DNA of 64,000 nucleotides from Opisthocomus hoazin (taxonomy: Eukaryota; Chordata; Aves; Opisthocomiformes; Opisthocomidae), in contig NC_134428.1 in the NCBI RefSeq assembly GCF_030867145.1, positions 22,051,537 through 22,115,536 of the forward strand. The letters are read 5' to 3'. The position numbers and the translations under genes are program-made. Shown one piece after another: positions 32,301-40,341 of the stretch. Each line of letters opens with the position of its first letter. Position 1 is the stretch's first letter. The notes beneath the pieces were generated by a model, which was not told where the DNA came from, did not search any database, and saw nothing but the letters and a program-made list of their open reading frames with translations.

Positions 32301-35300
32301 TCAGCATGTGTGGGAGCAGATGAGGGCTGCTTGCGCATTCATTGCAAAGCAAACAGGGACCAGATCTTCCCAATGTGGTAGCTCTGCTCAGGCTGTCAGA
32401 CCGGCATTGCTTTTCTTGTGTTTGTGGTCTGACCACCCCAATGTTTTCTCTCACTCCTATTCCTGCTGGTTCTCCTCTCCCTCTCTTGCCTGGTGATGCT
32501 GGAGGAGGGCTTGGTGAATGTCTCCTCGCTCAGTAATTTCAGGTGCAGGGAGCAACACAGAAGGTCTTTCCAGTTGTCTTTCCCCAAACTTGGAGCATTT
32601 GCTTTTGAGCAAGTGTAGAGTTCAGATCTCCATCTCCTCGTGTCAGTGAGGAGGTGGTGGAGTCTACATTGTGGACACCAGGCAGGCGAGGACAAGCCTG
32701 GACCATGCACCTACAGATGCCCCTGCTCTCCATAACCTCCTGCTGCTTCCGGGCTGAGAAATGAATGTGGATTTTCCTGGCTGCTTCTCCCTGTGTCACT
32801 CTGCGCAGAGCAAGACAAGCAAATGCAATAAGATTTAGAGCTTTTTACATGAACAAATCAAATTGTGAACTGCTCTCAGTTAATTAGGATGATTCAGTGC
32901 CCTGCACAGCCTGCAGCTCCCAGCAAACCCCTCTCTACCGGCTGCTCCGGAGCTGCTGAAGCTGGCCAGATACAGCAGTTCCCTGCTTAATTGTGTTTCC
33001 TTTCACTTATGGCTCTGGATGGCCAAAGTCTGGGAAGCATTTTGTGTCCATGCAGGGAGACTGGGGCTCAGCCACAGCCCCACAGCAGCTATGTCGGTGG
33101 GAGGCACTGGACCATGTCTGAGTCCAAAGTGGGCCAACGTGGGGTCAAAGCCACTGGTGAGGTGGAGGGAAGGGATCAGTTACCAGCTCAGTGTCACCTG
33201 GCTGATGGGTTTAAGTGATGAAGATCCAACTTACACCGATCTGTTGCTCTGGGGGAAAACCAGCACCATGTGAGCTGGGAGGAAGGGAGGAGGAGAGGAA
33301 AGGGTGGACGGAGGGTAGGGGAATAATTGTCTGGTGGTTGGATAAAGCAGGAGGAATCGCATCTGCTTGCACCCCATAACTGCACGCTGCTCCTGGCTTT
33401 GTGGCTGAATTTGGCCTGGCAGGCAGGAGATGGCTATCACTTGCCACGGTGTAGGCTGTGAGCAACAGGAAAGCCTTGCAGCAACAGGGCTGTTTAACTC
33501 CCTTTCCCCATGGTGGCAGAGCCTCCTGGACCCCGCAGCAGAGCAGAAACCACCGAGAGCCCCACTTCTAACCACAACCTGCATCCCCATCACCACCACA
33601 GCGACAGCCCCCTCTGCTTGCTTTCTTCCCCTCCACCCCAGCCATGATGCTCCATCTCCAAAGCCCAGTCAGGAGGGATTTGGGGACACCCTGGTGTCCC
33701 TCCAGCCCCAAGTTTTCTCTTGACAGTTCATGAAATGCTCCCGCATTGATTGCTGCCTTTCAACTCTTTGTTCAAAGCCCGGTGCCTTCGCTGCAGCTTT
33801 CACACAACAGGTCTTTCATCACCATGCTGTTTTTTATTTATTCCTTTTGGCGGGTGTATCGATGGCCAGGTTTCCTCCTTTCTTGGTCCTCACTCAAAAT
33901 TAGATAAAATGGCATTTCAAAGGAAGCTGTTCCAGGCTTATCCACCACAAGGAAAACTTTCTGATTTTTTTTTTTTCCCAAGGAAGGCCACAAGCAAGAG
34001 TTTCTCATCCTCTGAAAAAATGTCACAAGATGCTTCTGATGCCTTGGAGGGCATCTGCCACTGAGCCCTGTGGCTCTGGCTCACACCAGTCCCCGTTGCA
34101 GAGCCTGGTCCTGGTTACTCGCAGCCTAGGGAAGCCAGCAGAGCATCCCCGGTGCAGAAGAAGGAGCAGCTTTTAGGGTCTCTTTTGGGATATGTCATGG
34201 CAGAATATATCTGCAGAGAGCAGAGCTGGTGTGTGTGGAATGGGGGGGGGGGTTGGGGATTAGCCAACTGTTATTTTAAGCACTAGGCTAAGAGGATCTC
34301 TGCGGGGATGTAGGAAGCTCTGGGTTAGCATCTTATGCTGGGGATCAGCTTGGCGTGTCTTGCAGGGAAAGCCAAGGGAGCACCCATCTCCTCCTGCTCC
34401 CCGTTCAGTCCTGGCACCCAGCAAGAGGTGGAGGATGCCCCGCGGACCAGACCCTTCCGGTGCCCTGCAGCCCCTGCCCCACACATGGGCTCTGTCCCTG
34501 CAAGCCACTCTGTAACACCTCATCACCATTTAACAAGTGGTCTCCAGAAAGGACCGTGACAAGGTTTGAGCACAATGATTTTGGATAAATCAAGCAACAG
34601 GTTGGCAGATGGGTTCTGCTGGGGGGGACTGAGGTGTGGGGGCAGGCCCTGCTCTGCTGCCCGGCTCCAAAGAGACTCTGCACCGCTGCCATGGGGCAAA
34701 GGTACAGTTTTCCTCCTGCTCTGGGGTACAGAGCTTTGTTTGGCTCCATCTCCCCTGGCCCTGTCCTCTGCATGCTGCCTGGGAAAAATGGTTTTGAACT
34801 CTGCTTTCACAAGGAGTTTTGGACCAGATGCATCGTGCAGAGCTGCTGGGTACCTCCTGCATCTCCCCCAGGCAAAGGTTATTAGGAAGCAGCTACAGCA
34901 TCAAAAAGGTCTTTGAGCAGGTGTCCACATGATTCAGGCAGCTTTTGGAGGTGCAAGCACGGATTTTCACCATGGGACACCTGGAAGGAGAGGAGCTGGT
35001 GGCTTGGGGGGTGGGAGGGAGGTCTCCTGCCTTTACCCTGTCCAGGCAAACATCCCTCATGGATGCTCCTGCCTGGAGCAAGCAAGAAATACCATCACTG
35101 CTTCTTTCCAGATGAGTTTTTCTCTGGTATCTGCCTTTAACAGGACCACCAGGTGTCTGGCAGAGGCAGCAGCAGAGCCGAGTGCCCTGTGGAGCTGTGC
35201 CAGCCTGTGGGGCCCTCTGCAGCCCTGAAAACATCCCCCACCCCAGTCACAGGGAGCTGGGAGCACAGCCCGTCCTCGGTGCAAACTCAGCACCCCCCAA

Positions 35301-36082
35301 ACCCCATCTGGCCATGCATCACCCAGCGCCGTGCAATCTGGCTCATCCTCGGCCAGCCAGCGTGCCGGAGGGCTGCGGGCAGCCACTGTCCCCGCGTCAC
35401 CCACCAGCTCCCCGCTAAAGGCCACATCGGATCCCGCTGCAGCGCGTGTGGCCAGGTGCCCCCTGACCCATGCCCAGTGATCCTCAGGTTTCCACCTACG
35501 CAGGTAACGCCGTGAGGTCTCCTAACGCACCTGAGCTGCTAAAACAAGTTCCTGCTGCTGCCAGAAAACCTCCGTGGGCATTTCACGGAGAAGAAAAAGC
35601 ATCCACTGCTGGTGCGTCCCACAGGAGCCCCGCAGACCCCCCAGGTCCAGCCTGAGAGAGCCACCCCGAGGGGGCTTCGGTCCCCTGGGCAACATGGGTC
35701 CCTCTGCAGAGGGCTGGTGGTGGGGTCTGTTCCTGGTCCCCCAGCAGCAGGAGGAAGACAACGGTGAAGTCAGAGCCAGCGAAAGGCAGCGAGGTGTCCC
35801 AGGGATGCTCGAAATCCCTTGGGGATGCTCGGAATCCCTTAGGGATGCAGAAAAGCAGGTAGCCTTCTCCCAAAAGCCCAGCCCACCCCTGCCCTGGGGC
35901 TTTGGGGCACTGGGCAGCTTTGGGAGGTCCCTTGGGGCTCCATCCCCGGCTGAGCCGAGCCCGGGCAGGGGCTGGGGCTGTCCTGGGGCCCCGCAAGCAC
36001 CCGGGGGTCGGGGACCGCCGCACCGACGGCTTTACCTGGCGTAACGCGTCTTCTGGAAATCCAGGACCCGGGACACGAACAT
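20117..36082 (-). CDS. MMD2: MMD2, monocyte to macrophage differentiation-associated 2 (PAQR10)
   Basis: This is a progestin/adipoQ receptor (PAQR) family membrane protein. PAQR10 is reported at the Golgi, where it is linked to Ras signalling. Seven coding exons on the minus strand splice cleanly: 36082-36036, 23570-23489, 22829-22669, 22573-22499, 22194-22093, 21197-21128 and 20320-20117. They give 246 residues with all phases consistent. The length equals the shorter human isoform. Seven hydrophobic segments are visible. PAQR signature residues are present: H87 in VFHTISW, D107 in MFDRM, and H212 and H216 in FAHAIWHLF. By family analogy these form the metal/catalytic site. The N-terminus [20 protein letters not shown] fits MMD2 better than its paralogue MMD. 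No frame break was seen. The promoter is a CpG island shared with no other gene. Confidence 0.96.
20603..21009 (+). repeat. CR1 LINE 3' part, about 400 bp
   Basis: It starts within GGCTGAGGGAGCTGGGCTTG, continues through the standard CR1 segments and ends with an intact terminal repeat (ATTCTGTGATTCTGTGATTC). The good terminal repeat suggests a fairly young copy. It lies in the intron between MMD2 exons 6 and 7, antisense to the gene. Confidence 0.95.
21128..21197 (-). CDS. MMD2: MMD2 coding exon 6 (residues 156-179)
   Basis: The acceptor is TCCATCGCAG and the donor is ATG|gtaagc. It encodes [20 protein letters not shown] then ISM. CR1 copies lie on both sides (20603-21009 and 21577-21846). 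The extra exon that lengthens one human isoform just before this point was not found. Confidence 0.95.
21577..21846 (+). repeat. CR1 LINE 3' part, different subfamily
   Basis: An AGTGATAGGATGAGAGGAAA start, a TTTAGATTGGATGTTAGGAA segment, a GGTTGGACTTGATGATCT segment and an end with TGATTGTATGATTTTATGAT mark a CR1 3' end of another subfamily. It lies in the MMD2 intron between exons 5 and 6. Confidence 0.93.
22093..22194 (-). CDS. MMD2: MMD2 coding exon 5 (residues 122-156)
   Basis: The acceptor is CTCTTGCAG and the donor is CG|gtgagt. It encodes [15 protein letters not shown] and then the hydrophobic segment [18 protein letters not shown]. Confidence 0.95.
22499..22573 (-). CDS. MMD2: MMD2 coding exon 4 (residues 97-122)
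   Basis: The acceptor is TCCTGCAG and the donor is TG|gtgagt. It encodes [20 protein letters not shown] then SYAPW, the third membrane segment with conserved D107. Confidence 0.95.
22669..22829 (-). CDS. MMD2: MMD2 coding exon 3 (residues 44-97)
   Basis: The acceptor is CCTTCCAG and the donor is AG|gtacca. It encodes membrane segments 1 and 2: [14 protein letters not shown] and a [17 protein letters not shown] segment ending [11 protein letters not shown]87, expected to be a metal ligand, lies here. Confidence 0.95.
23489..23570 (-). CDS. MMD2: MMD2 coding exon 2 (residues 16-43)
   Basis: The acceptor is TTTCTGCAG ending at 23571, and the donor is GCG|gtgagt at 23488. It encodes [19 protein letters not shown] followed by AANCATHA, the conserved cytoplasmic N-terminal segment of the MMD subfamily. 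A second CAG (TGCAG at about 23538) lies inside the exon and would drop the first part if used. Confidence 0.94.
24013..24095 (+). repeat. Probable MIR-like SINE relic
   Basis: The segment CATCTTCATTTCACGGGTGG, then AAAAACTGAGCCACC, resembles a decayed MIR core (ATCCCCATTTTACAGATGGG, AAACTGAGGCA). The match is weaker than at 18205. Confidence 0.45.
27610..27760 (-). repeat. MIR-like (CORE-SINE) relic, inverted
   Basis: The plus strand reads TTTAGTCCTGCC...CACTGACT, CACATCACTTCATCTCCC and AGTGAGGATAATAATTTTGA in the order of the MIR reverse complement (CTGCCACT, AAGTCACTTAACCTC, AATGGGGATAATAATA). The central CTCAGTTTCCCCATCTG part is decayed. Confidence 0.65.
36036..36082 (-). CDS. MMD2: MMD2 coding exon 1 (residues 1-16)
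   Basis: ATG lies at 36082-36080 with G at -3. It encodes [15 protein letters not shown] plus two bases of the next Arg. The donor is AG|gtaaag at 36035. An out-of-frame ATG lies 14 nt upstream (36096-36094). Confidence 0.94.
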
Positions 36083-36340
36083 CGCGGCGGTGCCATGGGG
36101 GGGGGCGGCGGCTGCTCAGCCCCGGGGCCGGGGTGATGGGACAGGGGGGAACCGCAGCAACTCCGCGGGCTCCGGCGGGGCGGCGAGGGGAAGGGGCGGG
36201 GGGGGGCCGGTCCAGCCCAGCCCGGTCCCCTCCGCCCCCCCCCCGGCTGCTCGGGAGAGCGACGCGGGGAAAACAAAGGCGACCTCAGGGGGGGGGGGGG
36301 GGGGAGCCAGCCCCGCTGCAGCCCTCAGATGTGCAGAGAC

Positions 36341-36362
36341 GAGGAGGAGGAGGAGGAGGAGG
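36341..36362. repeat. GAG triplet run
   Basis: About seven GAG units lie in the MMD2 CpG island, upstream of the start codon. On the gene strand they are CTC. Confidence 0.8.
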
Positions 36363-38755
36363 AAGAAAAAAGGCGGGGGAGGGGGGGACACCCCGTCCAA
36401 CTCCGCCCGGCCACAGCAACCTGCACGATCTCAGCCGCCCCGGCAGCTTTAAGCACAGCTAAAAATATTCCCCCCCCCCTCACCGCCGCCACCCCCGGAG
36501 GATCAAATAGCAGCAGATTTGAATTGAAAATGTGATTAAAGCATCGGGAAGGGGAAGGAGCGGCGAAGGCAGGCAGCCTGCCCGCTCCCCCCGGCCACGC
36601 TGCCCACGGCCGGGTCCTCCCGGGGGGGCACCGAGATGTCCTGTCCCCGCCCGGGTCCTCTCAGAGGGACACTGAGATGTCCCTGCCTGCTTGCTTCCTG
36701 CCCCGGGCCAGGGCCAGCCCTCCCCGATGTCCCCAGGGAGTTGGTTTGTTTGGCTTTACTTTTATTTGTTTGATTTTAATGATTTTAATTTTTCCCCCCG
36801 CCCATTATTTTCCAGAGGCCCCATCTGGGGTGGGTGGCTCTGCCCCAGTCTCTTCGCTGTGGGGACACGACCCCTGCCAGCATCCCGCCATCCCTCCCTG
36901 CTCCGGAGAAGGAGGATGAAGCCGCACGACAACGGGGCAAGGACTGGAGACCCCCAGGGTCCTCACCCCATCTCCATGCTAAGCCTTCATCCCTCCATCA
37001 TGCGGGGCTGGATGGTCCCGCAGGAGCTGAGATCCCAACGTGCATCTGAGGTTGGGCAGCTCAGAGAGGGGCTGTGAAGGGCGATGGGGGCCTGTCTGCA
37101 GGCATCATCCCTGCCCACCCTGTGCTAGAAACCGCAGGCACCTTCAGGCCAGCAGCTAAGGGACAAGAAAGGTGGCGTAAGGCCAGCAGCAAGTGGAGAG
37201 GAGAGCGCGGGTCTCCCCAGTGCAACCACTCCTTGCTGATGCTGTAGTAACATTGGCGGGAGGAAGGTGGAACAGGCGAGGACATCTCAACACAAAGGGT
37301 TATGGTCATGGCCATTTCCATGGGAAATCACACGAACACACAGCTTCCAAAAGCCAAAACGGACAAAAATTAAGGTGGGTCCCCTAATTCAAGGCACAAA
37401 TTAATCCTGACGCCCTCTGCAATCCCTTCCAAAAGCAGCTCTTCCCCTCAGGGGATGCAAAAATGGTGATGCTCCAGGTGCATCCTGCGTTGTGGAGTGT
37501 CCTCCACACACACAAGAAGCACTCTGGGTCCCCGATGCTGGGAGCTGGCAGCGGGGTCAGCCTCCCTTCACATTTCCCATCACGGACGGAAGATGCCGTC
37601 GGGGACCAGGCTGATGACGGTGGGATGCAGGAGGTGCAGGGGGAAGAAAATAAGCCCCTTCTTTGGTAGGACCTTCCCAGCGTATCTGGGACAGCCAAGC
37701 CCTGCCTGAGAGCGACAGGTCCGGGCTGAGATGCAGAGTGAGATCATCTCCCAAAACCTCTCCCACGCTCTGCCACTTAGCCGGGAAGATTTTTTTCAAG
37801 TTTCTTCCCCAGCCTGCTAGATGACGAGGCTTTGGCAAAGGCTGTTTCGTGGTGCCTGTGCCCTGCTTTACCTTTCTCTGGGCCCAAACAGCGGAGGGAG
37901 AGAAAAATGGCGATAAACCGCGTTTAACAAAATGGCCCATGTCCCTGAAGCCCCCTGCCCACAGGCGGGGGTGCTGGCAAGGGACACCTGAAGTGAACCA
38001 TCAGTCCCGAAATAGATCTGTCTCAGAGGGCAAAAGGCAACTTGAATGAGAAATAAGTTACTATTTTTGAAGCCTGAATCCAGTTGTTATGGCAACCAAA
38101 GCCTCGGCGCATGGTGCTGGGGGATGGCTCCAGCCCCGGCGTTGCCTCCAGACCCGGCGGCCGGAGAATCGCAGGCAGCCGGGAGCTGCTCGATGGTGGG
38201 ATGCGGAGATGTCCACGCTCACACCTCCCGTACCCCGCTGGGACGTGTCCCCTCCCCACGCGGCTTCTCCCCTTGCCTCCTGGCTTTTCTTTCCTCCTCC
38301 ATCCCTGGTGCTCTTCCCACCTTCTTTCAAAGATCTGAGTGACTGTGATGATATTGAGGAGAGTTTCCTAGATTCAGGGGTACCCTGAACGCAGTGACAT
38401 TTTTGTAATGTTACCAAAATGAGGGGGGTCTAGCAGAGTTTTTCTTTAGAGAAGGAACGGGTCATGAAGCCCAGGGCTGCTTCCCCCCAAAAACAGGCAA
38501 AAGTCCCAAACCCTGCAGGAGCCCCATAGCTGAAGGCACCTCTGTGCCTTGTCCCCCACTGCCGACAATGGGTCCCAGCAGGATCCTGGCTGTGGCCAGT
38601 GTGAATACCTGCACCTTTGGGTGCCATGACGGTGGCGTTGGGCTCTCCTGGCACCGCACACTGTAACCACATTTCCCCAAGGAGGGAGATGTTCCTGTGC
38701 ATCAAGCTGCTGGAGCCAGCAGGTAAGAAAAGAGAAAATTTGAGATTAAAATCAG

Positions 38756-39028
38756 AAAATCACAGAGTGGTAGGGGTTGGAAGGGACCTCTGTGGGTCAC
38801 CCAGTCCAACCCCCTGCCGAAGCAGGGTCACCCAGAGCAGGCTGCACAGGACCACGTCCAGGCGGGTCTGGAATATCTCCAGAGAAGGAGACTCCACAGC
38901 CTCCTTGGGCAGCCTGGGCCAGGGCTCCGTCACCGTCAGAGGGAAGAAGTTCTTCCTCACGTTCAGCTGGAACTTCCTTTGCTTCAGTTTGTACCCGTTG
39001 CCCCTTGTCCTGTCGCTGGGCGCCACTG
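38756..39028 (-). repeat. CR1 LINE 3' fragment
   Basis: It starts AATCACAGAGTGGTAGGGGT, then the same CACCCAGTCCAACCCCCTGC series as other copies. It runs further than most, to a TTTGTACCCGTTGCCCCTTG segment and CTGTCGCTGGGCGCCACTGA, followed by an A run. Confidence 0.93.
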
Positions 39029-40010
39029 AAAAAAAAAAATCTGCCATCTCTTAGCAGGCAAAACTTCCCCGTGAGAGAAGAAACTTTGGATGCGTGGAAG
39101 GAGTTAGGGGATGCACGGATGGGTCAGCAGCAGCTGTAGCAGCGGCAGAGGCAAGCATGGGGGGCAGGACCAGCTGTGGGGTGGCTATGGGCAGGGGGGA
39201 CGCAGGGCAGCAGGGTGCCGGGGCAGGGCTGCTTGGGTTTAAGCTGTTTGCAGGAGTCTCCTCGCCAGCAGCTGGAGGGGGGTTAAACGTGGGGGAGCCC
39301 AGGGGTCCCTCGTACGTTGGGGGGGCCACCGGGCCGGTGAAGAAGTTTGCTCCATCGCTCCCCATCAGGCACGAACCCTCCCGGATAAGCTGGCCCCAGA
39401 GGCACGAACTCCAACACCCCGCGCAGCTCATTTCCCCGAGATTAACTCTTCCCAGGACCAAGCCTTTGTTTTTGATCCCGTTTCCAGACATTCCTAGTTG
39501 TTTCCTTTTTTTTTTTGTTTGTTTGTAGTGTATTTTATCCCCCTGGATCCGGCAGCCTGCGACTCCCCTCGGCACTGAATTCGTCTCCTGCCCACTCCCG
39601 GCTTGTCCTGCGAGCTGGGGACCCCCAAAATCCGTTGCACCCCTGGCCATGACAAGGCCACTGCACTGGGGTGTGAGGTCCCCGTGACAGCCTGCTGTCC
39701 CCTGCTGTCCCATCTGCTGAGCCTCGGGGACCTCCCGCGGCACGGAGCAGAACTGCAGAGGAGCGGGCGGGGAGGGGGACCATCACCCTGTAGGGTCTGT
39801 AGGGACCGTGACAGTAACGCGGGCGTCGCGGTCAAGGCTGGGGACAGCGGGGACGCGTCTGAGTTGGGGACCGCCGGCTGGACTTTAGGTCTCCCATCCA
39901 GCCGCCGACACCCGCGGACCCTGCTTAGCTTTAAAACGCCGCTGCTTATGCCAGCGCCTCCCCCCGCCCCGCCCCGTTTTCCTCAGCGGACTCCGGCACC
40001 GCCCCCCCCG

Positions 40011-40055
40011 GCGCGTGCGCGACCCCTCCCTCTCCTCCGGGCGGGCGCGTGCGCG
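40011..40055. promoter_or_regulatory. Pair of NRF1-like motifs
   Basis: GCGCGTGCGCG occurs twice, 34 bp apart, about 210-260 bp before the WIPI2 start codon. It resembles the NRF1 palindrome (GCGCATGCGC) with a central G for A. Binding is inferred from the motif only. Confidence 0.45.
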
Positions 40056-40267
40056 GCGGCAGTACGGTGGCCGGGAGGGGGGCGGGCGGCGCAGGCGCGG
40101 GGTCCGCTCCGCCGCCCGCAGGGTAAACAAGGGGCCGGCGGGGATGAGGAGGCCGCGGGTGCGCGGCGGGGGCCGCCGGGGCTGAGCCGGGCCGCGCTGC
40201 CTGCTGCGGGCGTTACCCGTCCCCCCGCTCCCCCCCGCCGGACGGGGGCGGCGAGGGCCGTCCCGCC

Positions 40268-40341
40268 ATGAACTTGGCCGGTCAGAGCGGCGACGCCGGC
40301 AGCGGCCATCTGCTCTTCGCCAACTTCAACCAGGACAACAC
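40268..40341 (+). CDS. WIPI2: WIPI2 coding exon 1 (residues 1-25)
   Basis: ATG lies at 40268 in CCCGCCATGA (G at -3). The donor is AC|gtaagg. It encodes a short Gly/Ser-rich lead-in and [10 protein letters not shown], the start of the first propeller strand. Confidence 0.96.

Larger units (their letters stand above)
23571..36035 (-). other. MMD2 intron 1 (about 12.5 kb)
   Basis: No coding exon is supported. Repeats seen are MIR-like stretches at about 24013-24095 (+) and 27610-27760 (-), a G-run (27230-27241) and a short AC-rich tract (27537-27565). No CR1 was recognised in this whole intron, unlike its flanks. The rest appears unique, with GC content lower in 28-34 kb than at the ends. Confidence 0.75.
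35900..36680 (-). promoter_or_regulatory. MMD2: CpG-island promoter region of MMD2
   Basis: A CpG-dense stretch surrounds the first MMD2 exon. It holds a 17-G run (36288-36304), several 7-10 base G runs (36097-36230) and a GAG triplet run (36341-36362). No convincing TATA box is present at a suitable place. The transcription start is not visible. Confidence 0.65.
36083..40267. other. Divergent intergenic region between MMD2 and WIPI2
   Basis: About 4.2 kb separate the two start codons, which point away from each other. CpG-rich ends flank a less CpG-rich middle holding one CR1 (38756-39028). No gene is supported inside. A 144-codon plus-strand open frame at 39094-39528 is not recognised as protein. 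Confidence 0.75.

Noticed and set aside
36455-36475. TATA-like AT stretch upstream of MMD2
   Set aside because: The ATATTTTTAG on the gene strand lies about 370 bp before the start codon in a CpG island with no supporting start-site evidence.
39094-39528. 144-codon open frame between MMD2 and WIPI2
   Set aside because: It is rich in Ala and Gly at one end and a poly-F at the other, with no family match and no splice or promoter support.
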